Assembly (NCBI GenBank): GCA_049662565.1
Contig: JBATBW010000036.1
Coordinates: 1 to 39,617, forward strand
Direction of reading: 5' to 3'
DNA from: JBATBW01 sp049662565
GTDB lineage: Bacteria > Bacillota_I > Bacilli_A > Erysipelotrichales > Erysipelotrichaceae
DNA length: 39,617 nucleotides
Of the stretch, positions 8,640-17,186 are shown piece by piece. How positions within the stretch are numbered: the first letter of the stretch is position 1; each line of letters begins with the position of its first letter. Both the position numbers and the translations under genes were made by a program. The notes under the pieces are model-generated. The model was not told where the DNA came from, searched no databases, and saw only the letters and a list, made by a program, of their open reading frames with translations.

Positions 8640-10283
8640 TTACATCTTTTCTGGTGCACTTACACCAATCAAACTTAATGCATTTTTCAACACAATTTGA
8701 CTACCCTTAACTAAATCATAACGTTGATTAGTTAAGTTAATGTCATCACTAATGATTTTGCATTCGCCATAGAAACTATGGAAAAGAGCAGCCAACTTTT
8801 GAATGTAATTGCAAATGCGATGTGGTTGTCTCAACTTCGCACTTTCATTGACGGCATTAGTAAATTCATTTAAATGCTTAATTAATTCAATTTCTTTAGG
8901 ATTAACTAATAGATCATAAATTTCTACTTCTTCACTTTGTTGATAACCATTAAGAATGGAGCACATTCTAGCATGAGCATATTGTGCATAATATACGGGA
9001 TTTTCATTAGACTTTTTAGTCGCAATATCTAAATCCAAATCCATATGCGTATTTGCCGCCTTAGAGGCAAAGAAATAACGAATTGCATCAACACCAGCTT
9101 CATTAATCAAATCACGCAAAGAAATCGATTTACCACTTCTTTTACTCATTACATATTCTTGTCCATCTTTCAGCATTCTTGCCATTTGGATAATGTCGAC
9201 TTCTAAATCATCTTCATTTTTACCTAAGATTTGAATAGCGGCCTTTAAACGACTGATATAACCATGATGATCTGCACCAAAGAAATCAACCAATTTATCA
9301 AAACCACGATTATACTTATCTAAATGATAAGCAATATCTGGCAACAAATAAGTATATGACCCATCATTTTTAACTAATACTCGATCTTTATCATCATTAA
9401 AATCAGTTGTCTTTAACCATAAAGCTCCATCTAATTCATAAGTATAGCCTTTGCTTTTTAATACTTCTAACCCGCTAGCGACTTTATTTTGATCATACAT
9501 ACTTTGTTCACTCGTCCAAATGTCAAATTCCACATTAAACGTTTTTAAATCTAAGCGAAGTTTATCAATTTCTTTTTCTAAACCATACTTTCTAAAATAC
9601 GGTAAAGACTCTTCTAAACTCATATGTAAATAACGATCATCCACTTCAGCAATTAAATCTTGCGCAATATTAATAATATCTTTTCCGTAATAACCATCTT
9701 TAGGCATTTCCAAATCTTGATTAAATTGTTGGAAGTATCGAGCCTGTAAAGACAAAGCCATATTATTAATTTGATTACCTGCATCATTAATATAATATTC
9801 TCTAGTTACATCATAACCGGCAAACTTCATAATACGACTTGTCGCATCACCAGTAGCCGCCCCTCTTGCATGTCCAGGATGCAAATCACCAGTTGGATTA
9901 GCACTAACATACTCTAAGTTATATTTTACACCTTGACCAAAATCACTACTGCCATATGCATCTTTTTTGTCTAGTATAACTTTAATTACTGAGGCTACAC
10001 TTGCTTTATTTAAAAAGAAGTTAATAAAACCCGCTCCAGCAATTTCACATTTTTCCACATCCGCAATACTCTTATCAAAGGCTTGTGACAATTCATCCGC
10101 AATTATTCTTGGATTCTTTTTTAATTGTTTAGTTAAACGCATAGCCATATTAGTCGAATAATCACCAAATGCTTTTTCTTTTGGTATTTCAATTACTACT
10201 TCATCATAGTTAAATTCTAAACCATACAACTCTTTTACAGCATTGATAATCATTTCCTTTAAACTTTGTTCAATCTTATTCAT
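8640..10283 (-). CDS. argS: Arginyl-tRNA synthetase
   Basis: This class Ia aminoacyl-tRNA synthetase charges tRNA-Arg. The N-terminal Arg-tRNA-synthetase additional domain occupies about residues 1-90. The HIGH motif is HPGH (135-138) in SANPTGDLHPGHARGAA. The KMSKS region reads MSKRSG (379-384), and a C-terminal DALR anticodon-binding domain includes NPVYYAQYAHARMCS. The length of 547 residues is normal. The ATG overlaps the upstream stop by one base, so translation is probably coupled to the DUF1934-like gene, a pairing also seen in Bacillus (ywiB-argS). Confidence 0.97.
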   Translation of the reverse strand: MNKIEQSLKEMIINAVKELYGLEFNYDEVVIEIPKEKAFGDYSTNMAMRLTKQLKKNPRIIADELSQAFDKSIADVEKCEIAGAGFINFFLNKASVASVIKVILDKKDAYGSSDFGQGVKYNLEYVSANPTGDLHPGHARGAATGDATSRIMKFAGYDVTREYYINDAGNQINNMALSLQARYFQQFNQDLEMPKDGYYGKDIINIAQDLIAEVDDRYLHMSLEESLPYFRKYGLEKEIDKLRLDLKTFNVEFDIWTSEQSMYDQNKVASGLEVLKSKGYTYELDGALWLKTTDFNDDKDRVLVKNDGSYTYLLPDIAYHLDKYNRGFDKLVDFFGADHHGYISRLKAAIQILGKNEDDLEVDIIQMARMLKDGQEYVMSKRSGKSISLRDLINEAGVDAIRYFFASKAANTHMDLDLDIATKKSNENPVYYAQYAHARMCSILNGYQQSEEVEIYDLLVNPKEIELIKHLNEFTNAVNESAKLRQPHRICNYIQKLAALFHSFYGECKIISDDINLTNQRYDLVKGSQIVLKNALSLIGVSAPEKM

Positions 10284-10639
10284 TATTTCTCCTTTATTTC
10301 AAAAGTAAAATGCGCTTTTTCATTATTAATCGTATAGATTATTTTGATTATATTGTTCTTATATAGATAATCACTAGTATATGCATCAATACATAACTCA
10401 CCTAATTCATTAATTAAAGTTAACTTAGTCATTTCATTCTTCAGTAACATTCCACATAAAGAATATTCTTGTCCATAACGCTCTAATTTTATGCCTTGAT
10501 CATAAATAGTAATTATGTTTTCCAATAAATCATCTTCAATATAACGAAGTATTGGATAATGATATTCCCCGATACCATCAAATATAATACTGTTTTCTTG
10601 TGTAAAATCACTTTTAGTGACCGTTATTCTTGTTTTCAT
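10283..10639 (-). CDS. Small beta-barrel protein, DUF1934/YwiB-like
   Basis: This is a 118-residue soluble protein with no signal peptide, predicted to be mostly beta strand. Its position directly before argS matches ywiB (DUF1934, calycin-like barrel) of Bacillus. The pattern of an early ITVTKSD strand, a central YGQEYSLCGMLLKNEMTKLTL region and a C-terminal HFTFEIKEK strand is compatible with that family, but I recognise it mainly by context. Its cellular role is not known. It is the first gene after a consensus promoter, so it leads the argS-rpoE-nptA-flippase operon. Confidence 0.65.
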   Translation of the reverse strand: MKTRITVTKSDFTQENSIIFDGIGEYHYPILRYIEDDLLENIITIYDQGIKLERYGQEYSLCGMLLKNEMTKLTLINELGELCIDAYTSDYLYKNNIIKIIYTINNEKAHFTFEIKEK

Positions 10640-10662
10640 TATTATCCTCTAAAACTATCATT

Positions 10663-10690
10663 ATTATAAATAAATAATCTCAAATGTCAA
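10663..10690 (-). promoter_or_regulatory. Consensus promoter of the argS-rpoE operon
   Basis: On the minus strand TTGACA (10685-10690) and TATAAT (10663-10668) are separated by 16 bases. Both hexamers are perfect sigma-A consensus. The start of transcription would be near 10656, 17 bases before the first ATG. Confidence 0.85.
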
Positions 10691-10711
10691 CAACTATTTA
10701 TAAAACTTTAA

Positions 10712-10747
10712 ACAAAATAAAAAGAGGCAAATACAAACTCGCCTCTT
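10712..10747 (-). terminator. Rho-independent terminator after HD gene
   Basis: AAGAGGC/GCCTCTT (10722-10728 with 10741-10747) form a 7-bp stem with a 12-base loop on the minus strand, followed by TTTTTATTTTG. The stem begins inside the stop codon of the HD gene. Confidence 0.8.
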
Positions 10748-11960
10748 AATCAATTAATTTAGGATAATATAATTTAATATCCGTCTTATTCTCTCCTTGA
10801 GTAATCGCCTTTACAATCAAGCTTGCAATACTCAATTCAACTACATCTCCCTTTTTATTCGCCACATATATTTGATTAGCGAAGTTCTCACTATAAGGTT
10901 TATATGGTCTTTGATCTGCCTTATCAATAAATAAATAATATTCCGGATCTAAGTTAGGAATAAGATAACGATAGTTATCAACATTTTCATCACTAATTGT
11001 CATATATTCAAACAACTGACGATTCAATATTCTTTTTGCTAGATCTTTTAATATCACATCATCCACATCTAGCATCAAAGAAAAGCCATACAAACAACAA
11101 GCTTCATCTAATTTATAATGATCTTCTACCGAAGGACATTCCTTCAAAAACAAACAATCAAACATCGTTAAATGTTTAACTTTATTATAATCATTTTTAA
11201 ATAAATACGACAAACGTCGAAATACTAAAACCAATAAAGCTTCAAAACTACGCGCTGTCGGATGAAAATACACTTGCCAGTACATATGATAACGAGCCAT
11301 AATGTAATCTTCAATTGTGTGAACACCAGTTTCTTTTACCACAATCTGATTATTAACTACTTTTAATGTCCGCAACACTCTTTCCAAATCAAACTCACCA
11401 TAACTAGTACCAGTAAAATAGGCATCTCTTAAAAGATAATCCATTCTGTCCGCATCTAATTGTGAAGATACAATTTGTTCTAATAATTTATTTGGATGAT
11501 TATGACTAATAACTAAAGCTACATCATTAGGTAAATTTTGATCAACACTAACTAATATTTGATGGATATCACTATCATTTAATAAAATCTCTTTTGTGAA
11601 TTGTTCATGCGACAACGGACAAATACCTTCAAAGGCATGAGAAAATGGTCCATGACCAATGTCATGTAACAAAGCGGCCAATAATAAAGTCACCTGTTCA
11701 TATTCGCTCAAGGACTTTTTTAATCCACTTACTTCACCAATCATTCTTCGAGTTATCTCATATACTCCCAAACTATGCCCAAAACGGGAATGTTCAGCAG
11801 TATGATAAACTTGGTACGTTCCACCTAATTGGTGAATACGACGTAATCTTTGAAATTCTTTGGCATTTATACAATCCCAAATAACTTGCAAATCTACATG
11901 AATATAATGGTGAATCGGATCTCGCATTACTTTTGTTTCATCTAAATAAGTTAGCTTCAT
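10746..11960 (-). CDS. HD-domain phosphohydrolase (YwfO/SAMHD1-like dNTP triphosphohydrolase)
   Basis: This soluble 404-residue metal-dependent phosphohydrolase resembles Bacillus YwfO and enterococcal dNTPases of the SAMHD1 type. N-terminal marks are RDPIHHYI and RLRRIHQLG. The metal ligands are His62 in HSRFGHS, the HD pair at 99-100 in LLHDIGHGPFSHAFE, and the Asp in SSQLDADRMDYLLRD near residue 170. A dNTP triphosphohydrolase activity is the family expectation, and the exact nucleotide preference cannot be read from the sequence. It is the last gene of the ispF-gltX-HD operon, 8 bases after gltX, and ends in a terminator. Confidence 0.88.
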   Translation of the reverse strand: MKLTYLDETKVMRDPIHHYIHVDLQVIWDCINAKEFQRLRRIHQLGGTYQVYHTAEHSRFGHSLGVYEITRRMIGEVSGLKKSLSEYEQVTLLLAALLHDIGHGPFSHAFEGICPLSHEQFTKEILLNDSDIHQILVSVDQNLPNDVALVISHNHPNKLLEQIVSSQLDADRMDYLLRDAYFTGTSYGEFDLERVLRTLKVVNNQIVVKETGVHTIEDYIMARYHMYWQVYFHPTARSFEALLVLVFRRLSYLFKNDYNKVKHLTMFDCLFLKECPSVEDHYKLDEACCLYGFSLMLDVDDVILKDLAKRILNRQLFEYMTISDENVDNYRYLIPNLDPEYYLFIDKADQRPYKPYSENFANQIYVANKKGDVVELSIASLIVKAITQGENKTDIKLYYPKLID

Positions 11961-11968
11961 ATCATTAC

Positions 11969-13402
11969 CTATTTCAAATTACTTAATACTTTATCCTTAC
12001 CTAATAAATAAATAGTAGTAACTAAATCAGGTCCATGCATAATATTAGTAATTAATACTCTCAACCCCATAAACAAAGGCTTACCTTTAATCTTGGTTTC
12101 ATTTTTAGTATCATTTAACGCATTCTTAATATTATCTGGTGTCCATTCATCAAGTTGCACTAATTTATTATAGAAAACTTCTTTTAGAATTGGTGTCGTT
12201 TCCCAACTTAAAACTTCTTTAGCTTCTTCTTCTAAAGCGATATCTTTAAAGAACAACTGAGTTAATTCTACGATTTCCAAACCATAATTAATTTGTGGAT
12301 GATAAAGTTCAATTACTTCTTTAATCCATTGATCATCTTTATTAGTCAAGTCATAAGCTTTTTCTAAATGTGGATAACACATATCATAATTTTCTTGTTC
12401 GCTTAGCTCTTTCATATAATGGTTATTAAACCATTTCATCTTCTTCACATCAAACATACTAGGCGATTTAGATAAACGTTTTTCATCAAATTCGCTAATA
12501 AGTTGTTCTTTAGTAAATATTTCTTTTTCTTCAATAGGTGACCAACCTAACAAAGATAAATAGTTTAATACCGCTTGTGGTAAATAACCATAATCTTTAT
12601 ACTGCGAAATAAATTGCATTATTGATTCATCACGTTTCGACAATTTCTTACCATCTTCATTTACAATCAAAGTCATATGGCCAAACTTAGGAGCCTGTAA
12701 ACCTAACATATCATAAATCATTAATTGTTTAGGTGTATTACTTAAATGTTCTTCACCTCTAAACACATGAGTGATATCCATTGTAAAATCATCAATTACT
12801 ACCGCAAAATTATAAGTCGGAATACCATTAGCCTTAACTAATACCCAATCTCCAATATCTTTAGAATCAAACTCTACATGACCTCTAATCATATCTTCAA
12901 AAGCATAAACCTTATTATCAGGAACTCGTAATCTAATTGTATAAGGCGCATCACTATTTTCATAATTAGCTTTTTCCTCCGAAGATAAATGTAAACAACG
13001 ACGATTATAACGCGTCGAAGCATAACCTTTTTCTTTTTGAAGACGATAATCTTCTTCTAATTCCTCAGAAGTGCAATAACATTTATATGCATAACCTTTT
13101 TCTAATAACACATCCGCATATTTACGATAAATATCCAATCGTTCCATTTGACGATACGGCGCATATTTTGGATTAGGATTTAACGGACTTTCATCAGGAA
13201 TTATACCCATCCAAGTTAAATTGTCCAGTTGGCTAGCTTCACCATTAGGAATATTTCTTTCAATATCCGTATCTTCTAAACGGAAAACAAAATCTCCGTC
13301 ATAGTGTTTCGCAAATAAATAATTAAATAATGCCGTTCTTGCACCACCAATATGTAAATGTCCTGTTGGACTAGGTGCATATCTTACTCTTACTTTGTTC
13401 AT
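11969..13402 (-). CDS. gltX: Glutamyl-tRNA synthetase
   Basis: This class Ib synthetase charges tRNA-Glu, and in Firmicutes commonly also tRNA-Gln for later amidation. The HIGH-type motif is HIGG in SPTGHLHIGGART (residues 11-23). KLSKR lies at 253-257. A zinc-type set CYC...CLH (Cys108, Cys110, Cys136, His138) is present. The length of 477 residues is normal. The start overlaps the ispF stop by 4 bases (ATGA). The ispF-gltX order matches Bacillus. Whether it is the non-discriminating form cannot be decided here because no glnS or gatCAB is in view. Confidence 0.97.
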   Translation of the reverse strand: MNKVRVRYAPSPTGHLHIGGARTALFNYLFAKHYDGDFVFRLEDTDIERNIPNGEASQLDNLTWMGIIPDESPLNPNPKYAPYRQMERLDIYRKYADVLLEKGYAYKCYCTSEELEEDYRLQKEKGYASTRYNRRCLHLSSEEKANYENSDAPYTIRLRVPDNKVYAFEDMIRGHVEFDSKDIGDWVLVKANGIPTYNFAVVIDDFTMDITHVFRGEEHLSNTPKQLMIYDMLGLQAPKFGHMTLIVNEDGKKLSKRDESIMQFISQYKDYGYLPQAVLNYLSLLGWSPIEEKEIFTKEQLISEFDEKRLSKSPSMFDVKKMKWFNNHYMKELSEQENYDMCYPHLEKAYDLTNKDDQWIKEVIELYHPQINYGLEIVELTQLFFKDIALEEEAKEVLSWETTPILKEVFYNKLVQLDEWTPDNIKNALNDTKNETKIKGKPLFMGLRVLITNIMHGPDLVTTIYLLGKDKVLSNLK

Positions 13403-13881
13403 ATATCTTTTCTCCTTAACAATAAAGAAGTACTACACATTACTCCTTCATTTCTACCGATAAAGCCTAATTTTTCTCCTCTAGTAGCTTTGATATTAAC
13501 CAAATCTTCATCACAATTTAAAGCACATGCAATATTTTCTTTCATCAAAGCTAAATACGGAGCCATCTTTGGCTTTTCTATCATGATCAATGAATCAATA
13601 TTATTTATCATATAACCTTTATCATCCATCATCTTACAAACATGTCGTAAAATAACTAAAGAACTGATCCCCTTAAATTGTGGATCCGTATCCGGAAAAT
13701 GCGTGCCCAAATCTTTCATACCTAAAGCACCAATAATTGCTTCTGCAATACTATGAATTAAACAATCCGCATCCGAATGACCTAACAAACCCTTTTCAAA
13801 AGGAATATTAACTCCACCCAAAATCAAATCCCGTCCTACAACTAATTGATGAATATCATTAGATTGACCAATACGATACAT
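13399..13881 (-). CDS. ispF: 2-C-methyl-D-erythritol 2,4-cyclodiphosphate synthase
   Basis: This enzyme catalyses the cyclisation step of the MEP isoprenoid pathway, which supplies undecaprenyl phosphate for the wall. The zinc ligands are DIH (Asp9, His11) and His43 in SDADCLIHSI. The substrate-binding segment near 129-142 reads TRGEKLGFIGRNEG. The length of 160 residues is normal. The first gene of the operon, it has AGAAGGTGAT before its ATG and is transcribed away from the PfkB kinase gene across a 71-base gap that must hold both promoters. It shows that the organism uses the MEP route. Confidence 0.96.
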   Translation of the reverse strand: MYRIGQSNDIHQLVVGRDLILGGVNIPFEKGLLGHSDADCLIHSIAEAIIGALGMKDLGTHFPDTDPQFKGISSLVILRHVCKMMDDKGYMINNIDSLIMIEKPKMAPYLALMKENIACALNCDEDLVNIKATRGEKLGFIGRNEGVMCSTSLLLRRKDI

Positions 13882-13952
13882 ATAATCACCTTCTATCTTT
13901 ATTATTTTATCATAATTTCCAATTTTTTGTTATAATAATAATGAGGTGAACC

Positions 13953-14813
13953 ATGAAAAATATCTTAATTTTAGGGACTTCTTTATTTGATAACTTAATA
14001 TACTCAAAAACCCCGATTCAAAACCAACAATGCACTAAAGTTAAAAACTATCTAATACCCGGAGGCAGTATGTTTAATGTCGCCCATAATTGTGGACTAC
14101 TAAACTTGCCTACTTCTTTTTATACGATACTAGGCAATGACTCACTAAGCGTAAATATCCAAACGACATTAATCAACAAGAATGTCAATATCTACTACAA
14201 ACTAGTAGACCAATCAACGCCAATATTTACCTATATTCAAGATAGCGAAAAAACTCTTAAAACCTCATCAATAACTAGTGATTTCCATATAACAAACGAA
14301 AATGAGATTCCCCATGATGTTCTAAGACATAGTGAATACTTAGTAACCGACAACAAAGATTACGAATTAATAATCAAAATTAAAAAAATTAATAACAAGA
14401 TAAAAATTATAAGCAGCGGCTATATACCAGACAATAATCATCAATATTTATATGAAGGATCAATCCTCAACAAAGATGAATTTATCGCTCAAAACCACCA
14501 CACTAACTACGAAAAACATTGTCGATCAACACAACTAAAGTTCATCGTCATAACTCTAGCTAGTGATGGTTGTTACTACTACCAAAACCAAATAAGTAAT
14601 ATCTGTAGCGCAACAAATAAAGGAATTGGTTATGAAATAGGCTGTGGTGATAGTTTTATATCCGGTATTTTATATGGTATTTATCACAACTACAGTTTCG
14701 ATCAAACAATCAAACTAGCCAATAAATGCGCTAACTATACCTATAACACCCCACTAAACTTTAATAAAGAAATAGTTGAGATTACCTTAACTAATAAGGA
14801 GGATTATGATTAA
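13953..14813 (+). CDS. PfkB/ribokinase-family kinase
   Basis: This is a small-molecule kinase of the ribokinase fold, 286 residues. The N-terminal PfkB signature is recognisable as IPGGSMFNVAHN (35-46). The C-terminal signature with the catalytic Asp reads GCGDSFISGIL (230-240), where Cys replaces the usual Ala of GAGD. The middle lacks features that would define sugar or nucleoside specificity, so the substrate is unknown. A TATAAT at 13931-13936 and GAGGTG before the ATG support the start. Its 3' end overlaps the next gene by 8 bases, so the two are coupled and may act in one small catabolic route. Confidence 0.8.
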   Translation: MKNILILGTSLFDNLIYSKTPIQNQQCTKVKNYLIPGGSMFNVAHNCGLLNLPTSFYTILGNDSLSVNIQTTLINKNVNIYYKLVDQSTPIFTYIQDSEKTLKTSSITSDFHITNENEIPHDVLRHSEYLVTDNKDYELIIKIKKINNKIKIISSGYIPDNNHQYLYEGSILNKDEFIAQNHHTNYEKHCRSTQLKFIVITLASDGCYYYQNQISNICSATNKGIGYEIGCGDSFISGILYGIYHNYSFDQTIKLANKCANYTYNTPLNFNKEIVEITLTNKEDYD

Positions 14814-15849
14814 ATTCAACAGCGACTACAGCGAAGGCTGTCATCCAAAAATATTAGAACAACTGACCACAACTAACCTTATACAAACCGTTGGCTATGG
14901 TGAAGATGAATACTGCCAACAAGCCAAAGACCTAATAAAAAAAGTGATCAATCAACCAAAAAGCGATGTTCATTTCTTAGTAGGTGGAACCCAAACAAAT
15001 TTAATTGTCATCAGTAGTGCCCTAAGACCCTATGAAGGTGTCATATCGCCTACATCAGGTCACATCAATGTTCATGAAACCGGTGCTATAGAAGCCACTG
15101 GACACAAAATAATTACCGTGGAACATCAAGACGGAAAACTGAGCCCATCACAAATAGAAAAAATAATGATTACCCATAAAAATGACCCCGCATATGAACA
15201 CACAGTTAAACCAAAGATGGTATATATCAGCTATTCAACTGAATATGGCACTATTTATAGTAAACAAGAACTACAACAAATCTACCAAACATGCCAAAAA
15301 TATCAATTATATTTGTTTATTGATGGTGCAAGACTAGGTTATGGATTAATGAGTTCCCAAAGTGATCTATCCATTGAAGATATCGCGAAATACTGCGATG
15401 TATTCTATATCGGAGGAACAAAAATTGGCGCCTTATTTGGCGAAGCCTTAATAATAAATAATGATTACTTAAAAACCGACTTTCGCTATAATATCAAACA
15501 AAAAGGTGCAATGTTAGCGAAAGGACGACTACTAGGTATCCAATTTCTAACCTTATTCACCGATAATCTCTACTTTGATATATCAAAACATGCCATTGAT
15601 ATGGCCAACATCTTAAAAGACGGAATTAAAAAACTAGAATATCAATTCTACATCGAGTCATCAACCAATCAACAATTCATAATTTTAACTAACAAACAAG
15701 TACAACAACTACAAAAAACAATTGGTTTTTCCATTATCGAGACATTAAACGATAATTCAACCATTGTTCGCTTTTGCACAAGTTGGGCCACAAAAAAAGA
15801 AGATATCGACTATCTTCTTCAACAATTATCAAATATCAAGCACATCTAA
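14806..15849 (+). CDS. Threonine aldolase-family PLP enzyme
   Basis: This fold-type I PLP enzyme of 347 residues belongs to the beta-eliminating lyase/low-specificity threonine aldolase family, which splits beta-hydroxy amino acids into glycine and an aldehyde. Marks are NSDYSEGCHPKIL at the start (the family's NDY.EG), FLVGGTQTN near 57-65, SGHINVHETGA near 84-94, DGARLGYG with the PLP Asp (173) and GGTKIG with the PLP Lys (206). Its ribosome site AAGGAGG lies inside the preceding kinase gene. A terminator hairpin contains its stop codon in the loop. Confidence 0.9.
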   Translation: MIKFNSDYSEGCHPKILEQLTTTNLIQTVGYGEDEYCQQAKDLIKKVINQPKSDVHFLVGGTQTNLIVISSALRPYEGVISPTSGHINVHETGAIEATGHKIITVEHQDGKLSPSQIEKIMITHKNDPAYEHTVKPKMVYISYSTEYGTIYSKQELQQIYQTCQKYQLYLFIDGARLGYGLMSSQSDLSIEDIAKYCDVFYIGGTKIGALFGEALIINNDYLKTDFRYNIKQKGAMLAKGRLLGIQFLTLFTDNLYFDISKHAIDMANILKDGIKKLEYQFYIESSTNQQFIILTNKQVQQLQKTIGFSIIETLNDNSTIVRFCTSWATKKEDIDYLLQQLSNIKHI

Positions 15850-15860
15850 ATGTGCTTTTT
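15838..15860 (+). terminator. Rho-independent terminator after threonine aldolase gene
   Basis: AAGCACAT/ATGTGCTT (15838-15845 with 15850-15857) with a 4-base loop is followed by TTT. The aldolase stop codon lies in the loop. Confidence 0.8.
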
Positions 15861-15867
15861 AAATAAC

Positions 15868-16638
15868 CTAAGATTCTTCTTTCTTACTAGAAGTGGTTTT
15901 CTTCTTTTGAGAACCATTTTTCTTTGGCCCTGAATTAGAAGTGGTTTTCTTCTTTGTAGCCGGATTTGACTTTGCACCCTCAGTTATATTCTTAGCTGGT
16001 GCCTTTTTCTTAGTAACTACCTTATCTTTATCATCAGTTTTCTTTTTCACAGTCGCCTTTTTCTTAGTAACTGGGGTTTTCTTGACTTCATTGATGACAC
16101 TAGTATCTGCTTCTATCTTCGATTCTAAATTAGTTATTTGCACCTTTTTCTTTTTAGTAGGCGCCTTCTTCTCAGCAACTATTTTTTCTTTGCCTATTTC
16201 CACTTGATGAATCTCATCTTCACTTGAAGGTGTTTCTTCAGTTATAATAGGTTCTTCTACGTTTGTTGTAACTACAGTCTCATCTATTTGTAAACTTTCC
16301 TCTTCAACTAAAGGTAATTCTTCGTTTACGATATTTTCCAGCGGTACAATATCATTTTCTGTATTTGCTTCAAAAGTTTTATTTTTCACTAACACTACTT
16401 TATATGCAATACATATCCATATTATTCCTAATAAGATAAACAATATTCCAACGGATATAATAAATATTTGCCCTGGTATTGATTCGACCACAAAAAAAGC
16501 AAACCAAGCCAACGACAAATAACCCGCCGATAATAACCAGAACATTAATACGGTAATTAGTTTATAACGACGATAAATATTATCTTGATTAAAATAATTC
16601 AAACTTATTATTTTCTCTAATTTTTTACTTTTATCCAT
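15868..16638 (-). CDS. Two-TM membrane protein with lysine-rich histone-H1-like tail
   Basis: I do not recognise a named family for the whole 256-residue protein. Residues about 1-25 are charged and cytoplasmic. Two hydrophobic segments (about 27-50 and 57-84) form a hairpin. Residues about 90-145 are acidic and disordered (EELPLVEEESLQ). The remainder is a low-complexity basic tail built from repeated KKK units, such as KKAPTKKKKV, TKKKATVKKK, TKKKAPAKN and SQKKKTTSSKKEES. This composition resembles eukaryotic H1 and bacterial H1-like tails that bind DNA. With both membrane segments at the N-terminus the tail would face the cytoplasm, so it may tether nucleic acid or ribosomes to the membrane. 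That role is inference. It has its own promoter at 16660-16688. Confidence 0.75.
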   Translation of the reverse strand: MDKSKKLEKIISLNYFNQDNIYRRYKLITVLMFWLLSAGYLSLAWFAFFVVESIPGQIFIISVGILFILLGIIWICIAYKVVLVKNKTFEANTENDIVPLENIVNEELPLVEEESLQIDETVVTTNVEEPIITEETPSSEDEIHQVEIGKEKIVAEKKAPTKKKKVQITNLESKIEADTSVINEVKKTPVTKKKATVKKKTDDKDKVVTKKKAPAKNITEGAKSNPATKKKTTSNSGPKKNGSQKKKTTSSKKEES

Positions 16639-16659
16639 ACATTACCACCATACGATTAT

Positions 16660-16688
16660 ATTATAGCACATTTTCACACGATTTTCAC
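16660..16688 (-). promoter_or_regulatory. Promoter of the lysine-rich membrane protein gene
   Basis: On the minus strand GTGAAA (16683-16688), a 17-base spacer and TATAAT (16660-16665) preceded by TGC, an extended -10. It lies between the desulfoferrodoxin terminator and the ATG at 16638. Confidence 0.6.
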
Positions 16689-16693
16689 CTATA

Positions 16694-16723
16694 TTAAAAA
16701 AGCAAACAATTGCTTGTTTGCTT
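16694..16723 (-). terminator. Rho-independent terminator after desulfoferrodoxin gene
   Basis: A perfect 10-bp stem AAGCAAACAA/TTGTTTGCTT (16700-16709 with 16714-16723) with a 4-base loop is followed by TTTTAAT on the minus strand. Confidence 0.85.
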
Positions 16724-16731
16724 TAGTTAAA

Positions 16732-17103
16732 TTATTTGATTTCAGTTTTCCACAATCCGTGTAAATTACAATATGCATATACAGCGATTGGTTCGTCACA
16801 AGAACACATATGGAAAGAAGTGTGTGGTTTGTCAGTTAAGTTATGAATCTTAACTCCCTTACTACTTTCTAATGCTACCCATGCGATATGATGTTCAGGA
16901 GTCATTGGATGATCTACACTTCCAACATCAACAGAAACTTTCTTTTCTCCTAATGTCACAACAGGCAAGTGTTTTTCTACTGCTGCTTCAACAGTATTAG
17001 GCAATAATTCGCTCATTTCTTCCCCGCAACATACAACTTTTACTCCAGAATCATTTAAATAGTGAATGATATTTCCACAATGTTTACAATAATAAAATTT
17101 CAT
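16732..17103 (-). CDS. dfx: Desulfoferrodoxin (2Fe superoxide reductase)
   Basis: It reduces superoxide to peroxide without making oxygen, a defence typical of anaerobes. The N-terminal rubredoxin-like desulforedoxin site is Cys6, Cys9, Cys25 and Cys26 (YYCKHCG...VVCCG). The catalytic SOR iron site is His45 in EKHLP, His65 and His71 in DHPMTPEHH, and Cys112/His115 in YCNLHGLW, so both centres are complete. I start at the ATG at 17101-17103, 8 bases after AGGTGG. A GTG four codons earlier lies on top of that ribosome site. The length of 123 residues is normal. It appears monocistronic. Confidence 0.95.
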   Translation of the reverse strand: MKFYYCKHCGNIIHYLNDSGVKVVCCGEEMSELLPNTVEAAVEKHLPVVTLGEKKVSVDVGSVDHPMTPEHHIAWVALESSKGVKIHNLTDKPHTSFHMCSCDEPIAVYAYCNLHGLWKTEIK

Positions 17104-17126
17104 ATTTATTACCACCTTTCATTTAT

Positions 17127-17154
17127 ATATTATCATAATAACCTTATTTATCAA
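17127..17154 (-). promoter_or_regulatory. Possible promoter of dfx
   Basis: TTGATA (17149-17154), 16 bases and TAATAT (17127-17132) on the minus strand. The region is AT-rich with competing -10-like boxes, so the exact box is uncertain. Confidence 0.4.
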
Positions 17155-17186
17155 TATTTTTGCTTGAAAAATATTATTAAAATCAA

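Noticed and set aside
15941..16207. Plus-strand open frame inside the lysine-tail gene
   Set aside because: It is the mirror of the KKK repeat (a Phe/Val/Ala low-complexity product) with no ribosome site or promoter.
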